This document shows, piece after piece, positions 18,091 to 27,224 of a stretch of DNA of 64,000 nt (position 1 is its first letter; each line of letters begins with the position of its first letter). The notes under the pieces are model-generated. The model saw only the letters and a program-made list of their open reading frames with translations, was not told the origin of the DNA and did no database searches. This DNA is from Clostridiales bacterium (GTDB taxonomy: Bacteria; Bacillota; Clostridia; Christensenellales; Aristaeellaceae). A program made the position numbers and the translations under genes. The stretch spans positions 1 to 64,000 of the forward strand of contig SVGQ01000002.1 of assembly GCA_015056245.1 (NCBI GenBank). The letters run 5' to 3'.

Positions 18091-19754
18091 GCATCCTTGC
18101 TCCCGGTTGCGCAGGGGAAGGCGGCAATGCGGCCTTCTGCTCCCGCATAGGGGATCAGCGTCAGTTCATAGGCCTGACCCATGGCTACCCGCTGGGGCGG
18201 CGGCATGATGAAACCGCCCTTCTCCTTCCATTCAGGAGCAGCACAGGCAGCCAGCATCACCCGGGGATCGTTGCCATGCTGGTCAGGGGTCATGCGGTAT
18301 CCTTCCACAAGCGCATAGCGCCATTCCACACTGGTCTTGGGCAGGGAGAAAGCCATCAACTGATTGCCGCACCACACGGAGGCGCTGTTGCGATAGCCTT
18401 TTTCCAGACGGGGAGACAGATCGTAACTGAGCACAACCTCATCGCCGTTATGGAAGGTACGGCTGATGGCATACATTTCACCGGCTGCTGCCTCACGCCC
18501 GCTGACATCGCCGATGGACACACTGACATTCTCGGCATAGGCAGGCACACGGATCTGCAGCGCGAAACGGACTGGCTGACGGCTTTCCACCTTCACGGAC
18601 AACTGACGGTGCCAAAGGCCGCTCACCTTGGCAGTGAGGCGCACCGGCACGCCGCCAAAGCGGGTCACGCAGCCGCCATCCACTGGCAACATCAGCGACA
18701 CCGTTTCGTCATCCTTGGCGAGCCATACACTGCGGCGCAGGGCATAAAGGGCTCTGAGCAGGCTGGTCACCTGATCCTTCTCCGGCTTATGGGACTGGCA
18801 GGTATCATCATCTGCCAGACGGTTGGTGGGGGACAGATCCCGCACGCCGCCGTCGGTCATCATATCGCAAATTCCGTTCAGGAGCAGCTTTTCCAGACGG
18901 TCTGCCGCAGCAGGATCGCCGCTTGACAAAAGAATATCCAACCCGGCTTCGATCTGAGCGCACAGTGCTTCCAGCGATACAGCGCGGGCGGGGTCGCGGC
19001 CCGCCAGATAGGGATCCGCAGAGAATGCGCCCAAGGGCATACCATGGTAGCGCATCAAGCCAGCCATACCCGTCTGGGAAGCAGTCGCATCCCGTCCACT
19101 GCCGCTGTACTGGGCCAACAGAGCCGTCATGGCAAGGGAGTCCGCCATACCCTGACCTGCGGCAAAGCGTTCCATACGATCATAGTAAGCCTGCTCATCC
19201 GCGTTGGCGGCGGTGGTTTCAGGCCGGTATTCCTTGATAAAGGGGAAGGAATGCATCAAGCCGGAGGCATCCGGCAGGCGAGAGCGCAGCTTTTCCATCA
19301 GGCTGAGCAGGAACTGCTGACCAGTGCGGCGGTACAGCTCCACCGCCAGACGCAGAGCATCCGCGCCGATGGGAAACAGCTTTTCCTCACTGATGTGGGG
19401 CAGCGCATCCATAAAAGTACGGGTGGAATCCAGCACCCGCAGCATGCCTTCTTTGTCCCGGTTGGCAGCAGCGATCATCATGCCCGCCAAAAGCGCGCGA
19501 ACCAGCTCGTCTGCATTTTCGGGCAGCTGCTCCGCCAGATCCTCCAGCGGCGGCATGGGCGGCATCTGGGCATAGCCGCCCAGTTTGCTGGCAAGCACCG
19601 CATCCAGTGCGGACATATTGTTCAGATCGACCATGGTCAGCACTTGCTGACAGCGCTGGTTCCACTGACCATCCAGATGGACGGCGCTGTCCGGCAGGGT
19701 CACATAGGCGGGGTCAACCAAAGGGGCGCGGCGATAAGCGGTTGCGGTGGGCAT
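18087..19754 (-). CDS. GH127-like (beta-L-arabinofuranosidase family) protein with altered active site
   Basis: A 555-residue cytoplasmic protein whose helical barrel and C-terminal beta domain resemble GH127/DUF1680: MLRVLDSTRTFMDAL, AFSADPYLAGRDPARAVSLE, AADRLEKLLLNGI and the beta segment LQIRVPAYAENVSVSIGD. In characterised GH127 enzymes a Glu-x-Cys motif and a CC-P-x-N motif hold zinc and the catalytic cysteine. Here the first reads EALCAQIE, with Ala where Glu is expected, and I find no CC motif. It may be a divergent hydrolase or an inactive relative. First gene of a four-gene operon; GGAGAG lies 8 nt before the ATG. Confidence 0.7.
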   Translation of the reverse strand: MPTATAYRRAPLVDPAYVTLPDSAVHLDGQWNQRCQQVLTMVDLNNMSALDAVLASKLGGYAQMPPMPPLEDLAEQLPENADELVRALLAGMMIAAANRDKEGMLRVLDSTRTFMDALPHISEEKLFPIGADALRLAVELYRRTGQQFLLSLMEKLRSRLPDASGLMHSFPFIKEYRPETTAANADEQAYYDRMERFAAGQGMADSLAMTALLAQYSGSGRDATASQTGMAGLMRYHGMPLGAFSADPYLAGRDPARAVSLEALCAQIEAGLDILLSSGDPAAADRLEKLLLNGICDMMTDGGVRDLSPTNRLADDDTCQSHKPEKDQVTSLLRALYALRRSVWLAKDDETVSLMLPVDGGCVTRFGGVPVRLTAKVSGLWHRQLSVKVESRQPVRFALQIRVPAYAENVSVSIGDVSGREAAAGEMYAISRTFHNGDEVVLSYDLSPRLEKGYRNSASVWCGNQLMAFSLPKTSVEWRYALVEGYRMTPDQHGNDPRVMLAACAAPEWKEKGGFIMPPPQRVAMGQAYELTLIPYAGAEGRIAAFPCATGSKDA

Positions 19755-19809
19755 TGGATCTACTCTCCATTCAGGCGGTAAACGCCGATAATATACGCTA
19801 TTCTACACC

Positions 19810-19837
19810 ATTATAGCGCATTTTTCCCCAAGGTCAA
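19810..19837 (-). promoter_or_regulatory. Promoter for the GH127-dus-secreted protein operon
   Basis: Minus strand TTGACC (19832-19837), 16-bp spacer, TATAAT (19810-19815). It is back to back with the plus-strand promoter at 19844-19872. Confidence 0.75.
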
Positions 19838-19843
19838 TACGCC

Positions 19844-19872
19844 TTGCCCCGGGATGTGAAAATGTGTATAAT
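19844..19872 (+). promoter_or_regulatory. Promoter for the 104-aa gene
   Basis: TTGCCC (19844-19849), 17-bp spacer, TATAAT (19867-19872). Its -35 lies 6 bp from the -35 of the divergent promoter, so the two may compete or share control. Confidence 0.7.
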
Positions 19873-19900
19873 ACCATCATATGCAAGGAGGGATCGGCTT

Positions 19901-20215
19901 ATGGCAGCCATGGACAATCAGGGCAAACTCTGGATTCGCTTATTGAAAAAGCACAAGGTGACCACCAGTCTGATGGTGCCCTGTACCCGGGACGACCCTC
20001 AGGAAGCGCTGCGGCTGGCGTTGCCCTCGCTGGATCTGAGCCAGCCCATGTGGCTGAGCCGCCACCAGAACGATTGGGATGAATACGCTCTCACCCGCTT
20101 CAAACCCGAGCATTTTGTGGACTCCGTGCCCTTTGACAGCATGGAGATCAGCTATGTATACGCGGAGGACGAAGGCAAAACCCAGCGCAGACGGCATGTG
20201 CTGGAGGATGTGTAA
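19901..20215 (+). CDS. Small conserved hypothetical protein, 104 aa
   Basis: A soluble 104-residue protein with motifs LWIRLLKKHK, PMWLSRHQNDWDEYALTRF and FVDSVPFDSMEISYVY. The pattern of a basic start, a W-L-x-[KR]-H/W-x-[DE]-[FY] centre and an acidic-aromatic FDxMEI end resembles short uncharacterised proteins I recall from Clostridia; no function is known to me. Start at 19901 is set by AAGGAGGG upstream. The next gene starts 45 bp downstream and may be co-transcribed. Confidence 0.75.
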   Translation: MAAMDNQGKLWIRLLKKHKVTTSLMVPCTRDDPQEALRLALPSLDLSQPMWLSRHQNDWDEYALTRFKPEHFVDSVPFDSMEISYVYAEDEGKTQRRRHVLEDV

Positions 20216-20260
20216 GCAATCGCTGTTTCCCCTCTCCCCCACTCCCAGAAAGGATGCGTG

Positions 20261-20842
20261 ATGAGCCCAATGAAACCGTTGATGCTCTGTCTGTTGATGC
20301 TGACTCTGCTGCTAATGCCCGTTTGCGGACTTGCCACCGCCGAAACGGCGGCAATTGAACCCGCCATCGAAACCCGCGTCTTCAAGGATATGGACATTCC
20401 AGCGTTCCTGCTTACCTCAGAAGACCTGCACGATGGCGCATGGGATCCCGTCATCGCCAAAACCAGCGACGGCTCCCTGTCCCCCCAGCTCAGCTGGGAG
20501 CACGTGCCCGGGGCTGCCTGCTATGTGATCTACATGGTGGATACCAACGTGATGGATTTCGTGCACTGGATGAGCAACAATGTAACCGAAACCATGCTTC
20601 CTCAGGGCTGGGCCGTTAAGGAAGAATACGTTGGTCCTTATCCCCCGCCCTTTGAAACCCACAACTATGATGTGTATGTGCTGGCCCTGCGGGAGCCTGT
20701 GGAAGCCATCAAGGGCACCTTCAACGCTGCCAATGTCTTTTTTGCCAAGAACGTGCTGTATCTGGATACCCCGGCGGAAGGCATCACCGGCAATCTGCTG
20801 GGGTATGGCTACCTGAGCGGCACCTATACCGGAAAAGAGTAA
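20261..20842 (+). CDS. Secreted YbhB/YbcL-like PEBP family protein
   Basis: A 193-residue phosphatidylethanolamine-binding-protein-fold (Raf kinase inhibitor-like) protein. Signal peptide about 1-27 (LMLTLLLMPVCGLATA). The PEBP core is visible as LSPQLSWEHVPGAACYVIYM, DFVHWMSNNV, GPYPPPFETHNYDVYVLAL. Bacterial homologues lack a settled function. Start ATG 20261 has GAAAGGA 6 nt upstream; the in-frame GTG at 20258 is closer to the site and less likely. It ends at a long hairpin shared with the convergent GNAT gene. Confidence 0.85.
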   Translation: MSPMKPLMLCLLMLTLLLMPVCGLATAETAAIEPAIETRVFKDMDIPAFLLTSEDLHDGAWDPVIAKTSDGSLSPQLSWEHVPGAACYVIYMVDTNVMDFVHWMSNNVTETMLPQGWAVKEEYVGPYPPPFETHNYDVYVLALREPVEAIKGTFNAANVFFAKNVLYLDTPAEGITGNLLGYGYLSGTYTGKE

Positions 20843-20848
20843 CAATCG

Positions 20849-20891
20849 ATACAGAAACACCACCGGAAATCCTCCGGTGGTGTTTCTGTAT
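20849..20891 (+). terminator. Bidirectional hairpin between convergent genes
   Basis: A 17-bp perfect stem (20851-20867 with 20873-20889), extendable by two A-T pairs, with a 5-nt loop. It sits between the PEBP gene and the minus-strand GNAT gene. Confidence 0.75.
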
Positions 20892-20921
20892 TCTGTCATC
20901 TTTCAACGCGTGCGGTCAGTG

Positions 20922-21446
20922 TCAGACCAATCGCAGGTAGTACTCATCATCGCTTTCAAAGATACCTGTTTTCCTGAAACCATGCCGTTCGTAGAACCGT
21001 CCGGCTTGCTTGTTGTCCCGATGGACGCCCAAAGCCAGCGAACGTCTGCCGAATTCCTGATAGACCTGCTCAACCGCCATTTCCAGAATTTTGCCCCCAA
21101 GGCCTTGATTCCGCCAAGCACGGTCCACCACAAAGCCCATGACCCGATAGAATGGTTCTCTTCTCATTTCCGCAGGATCCGTCTCCCACGCAAGGGCTTC
21201 TCCTATCATGATCAAGCCAATATAGGCATCATTGATCCGGGCCAGGTAGGTATGACCGATCAGGTGGTTTGCAAGCCCATATTCGCTCTGTTCCATGATG
21301 GTCTCAGCTGTGTCCACCCATTCCTCGGGGATATCATCCCGATCGATCGCGCAGGCATAAGGGAAGTTTTCATGGGTCAGCTGCTCAAGGATCAACTGCC
21401 GCGGATGCGTTGATGGGTTGGGCTTGTTTCCATCTTTTGTTTTCAT
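20922..21446 (-). CDS. GNAT family N-acetyltransferase
   Basis: A 174-residue acetyl-CoA-dependent acyltransferase. The core strand and pyrophosphate loop read VMGFVVDRAWRNQGLGGKIL (motif A, R-x-x-G-x-G), and motif B is GVHRDNKQAGRFYERHGFRK. The N-terminal 25 residues are polar and not conserved in general GNATs. It follows the ECF S component by 33 bp on the same strand. Substrate unknown. Confidence 0.85.
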   Translation of the reverse strand: MKTKDGNKPNPSTHPRQLILEQLTHENFPYACAIDRDDIPEEWVDTAETIMEQSEYGLANHLIGHTYLARINDAYIGLIMIGEALAWETDPAEMRREPFYRVMGFVVDRAWRNQGLGGKILEMAVEQVYQEFGRRSLALGVHRDNKQAGRFYERHGFRKTGIFESDDEYYLRLV

Positions 21447-21479
21447 CCGTTCACCCCACGATTGACTGGTGGCGCTCGC

Positions 21480-21989
21480 TTATCCGATCCGCTGCTGAAT
21501 GCGCCGGAACACCGGAATCAGCACCGCGCCGATTACCACGCCGCCGATGCCCTGTACCACATTGGGCAGAACTGCGCCTGCTGCGGATGCCGCGCTGTAC
21601 ATCAGGCATTCCACAAGGAAATAGCCCAGCACCATTACCGCTTCCGCAGCGATCAGCACCAGCCATTCCACCCAGAAAGGCTTGTTGCCCCTGAGGCCGG
21701 CAAAGGCCACCAGCGCCACCAGCCCCTTGATAACAAACGTGGGCAGCAGGTACTGGAAATACCCGCCCAGCAAATCGGCCAGCATGCTGCCGATGGCAGC
21801 AGCAGCAACACCCAGCGGGCCGAGAATCGCCGCGCTCACCAGCACAAACGCGTCTCCCAGATGGATATACCCCTGGGTGATGGGCACCGGCAGCTTGAAA
21901 AAGCTGGTAGCGACGCACACCAGCGCTGCCATCAGACCGCCAAGAGCCAGCCGCTGCACATGAGATGCCGGATTTCTTTTATTGCTCAC
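21480..21989 (-). CDS. ECF transporter S component, substrate unknown
   Basis: A 169-residue membrane protein with about six helices, the substrate-binding S component of an energy-coupling-factor importer. The family pattern is clear in the first half: LALGGLMAALVCVATSFFKL, then GYIHLGDAFVLVSAAILGP and ADLLGGYFQYLLPTFVIKGL. I start at GTG 21989 (AGAGG upstream); the in-frame TTG at 22022 falls in the preceding terminator. No energising EcfA/T genes are in the window, so it would share a module encoded elsewhere. The vitamin cannot be predicted. Confidence 0.8.
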   Translation of the reverse strand: MSNKRNPASHVQRLALGGLMAALVCVATSFFKLPVPITQGYIHLGDAFVLVSAAILGPLGVAAAAIGSMLADLLGGYFQYLLPTFVIKGLVALVAFAGLRGNKPFWVEWLVLIAAEAVMVLGYFLVECLMYSAASAAGAVLPNVVQGIGGVVIGAVLIPVFRRIQQRIG

Positions 21990-22020
21990 AGTTGAACAAC
22001 CTCTTTTCGTACACGAATAC

Positions 22021-22052
22021 AAAAGGGGCGTACTTTTCAGTCGCCCCCTTTT
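22021..22052 (-). terminator. Rho-independent terminator after the ferritin-like gene
   Basis: On the minus strand AAAAGGGGGCG ... CGCCCCTTTT forms a stem of about 10 bp with one bulged G and an 11-nt loop, ending in T4. It separates the ferritin-like gene from the ECF S component gene. Confidence 0.7.
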
Positions 22053-22072
22053 GCGCAGTATCTGGAACGGCT

Positions 22073-22537
22073 TCAGCCATTCATTTGTTCTGTCAGTTCT
22101 GCCAGATGGCGTTCTTCTTCCGCCGCGATATCCAGCAGCACTCCTTTAGCCTCATCGGAAGCGGTGGCAGCAAACTCCCGGTACTTTTTTACCGAGGCAG
22201 CCTCGCAGCTGGCGGCATAACGCAGCATACTTTCCACATCCTTCAGCAGACCTGCCCGGGCTGCGCCCATCAGGCCGCCCTCAAACAGGATCCCGTCGGC
22301 GACGGCAGCCAGCATCAGCTGATTTTCCACCTCCGCGTCCAGCCCGGTATACAGAGCGCGGAAACGCTGGAGATGGCTCATCTCCTCCAGCCGCATGGCG
22401 GCTATGGAGCGATAGATGGCTTCCTCCTGCCGTCCCTGACCCTCCAGTACCTGCATGGCTCGCTCATAGAGCTGCACAGCGGAACTTTCCATGGCGCAGG
22501 CGATGTACATGGCCTCCTGACCGGTTGTTACGCGCAT
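22073..22537 (-). CDS. Rubrerythrin-like (ferritin-like di-iron) protein without rubredoxin domain
   Basis: A 154-residue four-helix-bundle protein. Iron ligands can be placed at E17 (AMESSAVQLYERA), EExxH about 51-55 (LEEMSHLQRF), E112 (CEAASVKKYREFA) and ExxH at about 141-144 (AEEERHL). These resemble rubrerythrin; the C-terminal rubredoxin CxxC module is absent, so a partner would have to supply electrons. The DUF1858 Cys protein sits 31 bp upstream in the same operon. Peroxide or oxygen detoxification is the likely role by family. Confidence 0.82.
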   Translation of the reverse strand: MRVTTGQEAMYIACAMESSAVQLYERAMQVLEGQGRQEEAIYRSIAAMRLEEMSHLQRFRALYTGLDAEVENQLMLAAVADGILFEGGLMGAARAGLLKDVESMLRYAASCEAASVKKYREFAATASDEAKGVLLDIAAEEERHLAELTEQMNG

Positions 22538-22568
22538 GCCATCCCCTCCTTTCGGGCAAAACCCAAAC

Positions 22569-22772
22569 TTACGCCTTCTGGGCGAAATGAGCGTTCAGCT
22601 TTTCCACCAGCGCATTCACATCAGCGCCGTGAGCAGCGCAGGCATCCTGCAGGGACTCAGCCACAGCGTGGGGGCAGCCCAGGCAATGCATGCCAAAGCT
22701 CAGAAAGATGTTGGCGGTGGTGGCATCCATATTCAAAACCTGACCAATGGACATTTCCTTGTTAACAGTCAT
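22569..22772 (-). CDS. DUF1858 small redox-disulfide protein
   Basis: A 67-residue protein matching DUF1858, the hybrid-cluster-protein-associated disulfide domain: MSIGQVLNMDATTANIFLSF followed by GMHCLGCPHAVAESLQDAC, with a C30-x-x-C33 pair. Stand-alone members are common in anaerobes. The ATG at 22772 has GGAGG upstream; open frame beyond it overlaps glpK antisense and is not coding. It is the first gene of a two-gene unit with the rubrerythrin-like protein. A thiol/disulfide or metal-handling role is plausible but unproven. Confidence 0.88.
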   Translation of the reverse strand: MTVNKEMSIGQVLNMDATTANIFLSFGMHCLGCPHAVAESLQDACAAHGADVNALVEKLNAHFAQKA

Positions 22773-22857
22773 TTTCGTATCCTCCAAAAAACATTCTATT
22801 GCATCCAATGCTTGATGCCCTGCTATCTTAGCACCGGCGGGGACGGTTGTCAATCCG

Positions 22858-24357
<1,500 letters not shown>

Positions 24358-24389
24358 GTGATACCCTCCTATGTGTTTTATTCTGGGGG

Positions 24390-24588
24390 AGATGTGCAAG
24401 GGGCGCTGCCCCTTGCATCCCCGGCAGGAGGCAGTGCCTCCTGCACCTCCGAACTGCGCCCATTTCATGGGCGCAGAGGTTTCCTTTGTGTGTTAGCTTC
24501 CTTTTGCCCGTGCAAAGCACGGGCAATGAAGGGTCAAGGGGCATTGCCCCTTGTCAGGGGTCCGGGGGTGAAACCCCCGGCACGTCCC
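24390..24588 (-). repeat. Dispersed GC-rich repeat, copy C
   Basis: A run of short hairpins fills the gap between hemZ and glpK: CAAGGGGC...GCCCCTTG (about 24398-24415), GGCAGGAGGCAGTGCCTCC (24423-24441), CTGCGCCCATTTCATGGGCGCAG, GCCCGTGC...GCACGGGC, and CCGGGGGTGAAACCCCCGG near the hemZ end. The same GGGG-CTGCCCC / CCCCGGCAGG grammar occurs in the other copies. It may terminate hemZ transcripts. Confidence 0.65.
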
Positions 24589-26103
24589 CTACCCCAAAAA
24601 CAGCGCCTTTTTCCGCTGCATCATTTCGTCCACGCGGTCGATGTAGACCTGCACGTTGGTAACGTTGGGGGCGCGTTCGATGCGCAGCTCCCGGTCGGGG
24701 AAGACCCGCTTGGAGATCGCGCCTGCGCCCATGGCAACGATGGAGGTGTTTTCCTCCATAATATCGATGTTGTACAGGCAGGCGCAGCCTTTGCGGGCGT
24801 AGCCCACGTTCTGCTGCTGGCCCGCCATGTATTTCTGGCGGTAGAGGTAATAGGGCCGCATGGAAAGGGCAGCGGCGGTTTCCTCGCCCATGCGCACCAT
24901 CTGGGCCGCCACATCCGCATCGGGCAGAGGCGCCTTTTCCAGATTGAGACGGCTGGAACGCTTGATGGCAAGGGTATGCACGGTCAGGCTGTCCGGGTTC
25001 AAACGCAGGATCTCATCCATGGTGTGACGGAAGTGAGCCGGGGTTTCTCCGGGCAGACCCACGATCACATCCATGTTGATATCATGGAAACCGATCTCCC
25101 GGGCCATTTCAAAGGCAGCCACGGTCTGGGCGGCGGTGTGATCCCTGCCGATGATACGCAGGGTTTCGTCGTTCATGGTCTGGGGATTGATGCTGATGCG
25201 CCCCACACCAAGGCGTTTCAGGGTTTCCAGCTTGCCCCGGGTGATGGTGTCCGGGCGGCCTGCCTCCACGGTATATTCCACCGCGCCGGGGAACAGCTCC
25301 ATGGTGCGGTCCATCAGGCGGGCAAAATCCTCCTCGCCAAGGGCAGAGGGGGTGCCGCCGCCCACATACAGGGCACGGAGACGCAACCCTGCTTCCCGCA
25401 TCACCTTGGCGCTCTCTTCCATCTCCCACAAAAGGGCGTTCAGATAGGGCGGGATCATCTTGCCTTTGCCCACAGCCTCGCCGGGGAAGGAGCAATAGGC
25501 GCAGCGGGTGCGGCAGAAGGGAATGGACAGGTATACATCCGCTTCCTCCACGGTGGGCAGCGGCAGGGTTTGCTGCACGGCAACGATTTCTCTAAGGAGC
25601 TGGGCTTTTTCGTGGGTCACATCGAAGGTGGCCTCCACCGCATCGGCGGCTGCTTCCAGCGACAGACCCCGAGCCAGACCCTCGTATACCAACCGGGTGG
25701 GCCGGATGCCGGTAAGGGAACCCCACGGCGGCTGATGCCCGGTGATCTGCTTGAGCAGCTGATACAGGGCGGTCTTGCTGGTGCGCTTGCGGACGCGTTT
25801 CAGCACGATGGCGTGGTGCTCCGCGTCATCCTCATCAGCGGGCAACGGAGCTTCCAGTGCATGGGACTGACCCCGGAATACAAAGGTGGAACACATGGTT
25901 CCATTGGCTTCTTCGTGGGTGTGGGTAATCAGTTCAGTAGCAAGACCGGTAATGGGATCAATAGCCTCGCTGGCGCAGCCCTCCGACCCCGCCTCCGGGT
26001 TGACCCAGAAAGCCTCCACCTTGAAAAACAGCTTCAGCACATCCGCATATTCGTTACTGAAACCGGGCAGCGCTGTTTCCAGCGCGATCTGTACACGTTC
26101 CAT
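24589..26103 (-). CDS. hemZ: Coproporphyrinogen dehydrogenase HemZ (radical SAM)
   Basis: A 504-residue radical SAM enzyme of the oxygen-independent coproporphyrinogen oxidase group. An N-terminal domain of about 165 residues has the HemZ marker PPWGSLTGIRPTRL; the SAM cluster motif is CRTRCAYC in LSIPFCRTRCAYCSF, followed by ALYVGGGTPSAL, GRISINPQTMN and DVIVGLPGE. The C terminus YYLYRQKYMAGQQQNVGYA is typical of HemZ rather than HemN. Its ATG overlaps the TGA of the MBL gene by one base. The rest of a haem pathway is not nearby. Confidence 0.92.
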   Translation of the reverse strand: MERVQIALETALPGFSNEYADVLKLFFKVEAFWVNPEAGSEGCASEAIDPITGLATELITHTHEEANGTMCSTFVFRGQSHALEAPLPADEDDAEHHAIVLKRVRKRTSKTALYQLLKQITGHQPPWGSLTGIRPTRLVYEGLARGLSLEAAADAVEATFDVTHEKAQLLREIVAVQQTLPLPTVEEADVYLSIPFCRTRCAYCSFPGEAVGKGKMIPPYLNALLWEMEESAKVMREAGLRLRALYVGGGTPSALGEEDFARLMDRTMELFPGAVEYTVEAGRPDTITRGKLETLKRLGVGRISINPQTMNDETLRIIGRDHTAAQTVAAFEMAREIGFHDINMDVIVGLPGETPAHFRHTMDEILRLNPDSLTVHTLAIKRSSRLNLEKAPLPDADVAAQMVRMGEETAAALSMRPYYLYRQKYMAGQQQNVGYARKGCACLYNIDIMEENTSIVAMGAGAISKRVFPDRELRIERAPNVTNVQVYIDRVDEMMQRKKALFLG

Positions 26104-26720
26104 CAGGCATCCTCCGCCCTGTCCCGCCCCACCACGCCGGGCACATCATGACCGGGCCACGCCTTGCGCTGGGGGCTTAATTGAAACAGCTTCCGGAAGG
26201 ATTCCTTCAGCTTCATAAAATCACCATCGGGGAAATCCGTACGCCCATAGCCATGGGCAAAAAGGGTGTCGCCGGTCAGCACGCCCGCGTCACCGGGCAG
26301 GATGTAGCACACGCTGCCGTTGCTGTGGCCCGGCGTATGCAGCACTTGTACCGGGAAACCGGCATAATCGATGATATCCCCATCCTCCAAAGGATTGCCG
26401 GGGGTCTGTACGGTCAGTTCCATCCCGAAAATCCCCGATACGTTGGCGTAGGCATCCGCCAATTTGTTCAGGTCGCCGGAATGGAGGTACAGCGGAACAT
26501 CGAACGCCTTGCACACCTGATCCACCGCGCCCATGTGATCAAAATGCCCATGGGTCAAAAGCACAGCGCGGGGCTTGCGGTCTCCGATCCAGCGGATGAT
26601 CCGCGCCCCTTCGTCGCCGGGATCCACAATCAGGCACTGATGGGTCTCCAGATTTTCCACCAGATAGCAGTTCACGCCCATTTCGCCCACGGGCAGACAA
26701 TCGACTTTGACCGGTACCAA
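26103..26720 (-). CDS. MBL-fold metallo-hydrolase (glyoxalase II-like)
   Basis: A 205-residue metallo-beta-lactamase-fold hydrolase. The metal site THGHFDHMG is at 56-64, with later ligands in LHTPGHSNGSVCY and LTGDTLFAHGYGRTDFP, the pattern of glyoxalase II-like thioesterases of Firmicutes (YcbL/GloB type). It starts at TTG 26720 with GGAGG 8 nt upstream; no ATG fits. It sits between dtd (30 bp) and hemZ (overlapping). Hydroxyacylglutathione is unlikely as a substrate in a clostridium; the true thioester is unknown. Confidence 0.9.
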   Translation of the reverse strand: MVPVKVDCLPVGEMGVNCYLVENLETHQCLIVDPGDEGARIIRWIGDRKPRAVLLTHGHFDHMGAVDQVCKAFDVPLYLHSGDLNKLADAYANVSGIFGMELTVQTPGNPLEDGDIIDYAGFPVQVLHTPGHSNGSVCYILPGDAGVLTGDTLFAHGYGRTDFPDGDFMKLKESFRKLFQLSPQRKAWPGHDVPGVVGRDRAEDA

Positions 26721-26750
26721 GGGACACGCCTCCCTGCTTTGTCAAATACC

Positions 26751-27200
26751 TCAGAACAGACGGCGGCTGTCCAGAAGGATGGTCACCGGGCCGTCGTTGA
26801 TCAGGCTCACCTGCATATCCGCGCCAAACTCGCCGGTTTCCACATGAATGCCCAGAGAGCGCCACTTTTCCACCAGCGCCTCATACAAAGGTACAGCAGT
26901 ATCCGGGCGGGCGGCGGCAGTGAAGCTGGGCCGGCGGCCTCCCCGTGCGTCTCCCAGCAGGGTGAACTGGCTGATGGCCAGTATCTGACCACCGATATCC
27001 AGCAGGGATCGGTTCATCTTGCCGGCTTCATCCTCAAAGATGCGCAGATTGGGCACCTTATCGGCAATGTAGCTGAGATCCTTCTCCGTATCCCCCACCT
27101 CCACGCCGATGAGTACCATCAGGCCCTGGGCGCTGCGGCCCACCACCTGACCCTCGATCGCCACGGAAGATTCCTTCACCCGCTGAACCACTGCGCGCAT
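26751..27200 (-). CDS. dtd: D-aminoacyl-tRNA deacylase
   Basis: Removes D-amino acids (and glycine from tRNA-Ala) mischarged onto tRNA. The 149-residue product has normal length, starts [13 protein letters not shown], and carries the two catalytic motifs: SQFTLLGD at 77-84 and NDGPVT at 135-140. The gene lies 24 bp after the upstream membrane protein. In many Firmicutes dtd directly follows rel; here one membrane protein gene separates them. Confidence 0.97.
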   Translation of the reverse strand: MRAVVQRVKESSVAIEGQVVGRSAQGLMVLIGVEVGDTEKDLSYIADKVPNLRIFEDEAGKMNRSLLDIGGQILAISQFTLLGDARGGRRPSFTAAARPDTAVPLYEALVEKWRSLGIHVETGEFGADMQVSLINDGPVTILLDSRRLF

Positions 27201-27224
27201 GGCTGCGCCTCCTTTGTTTTTCCG

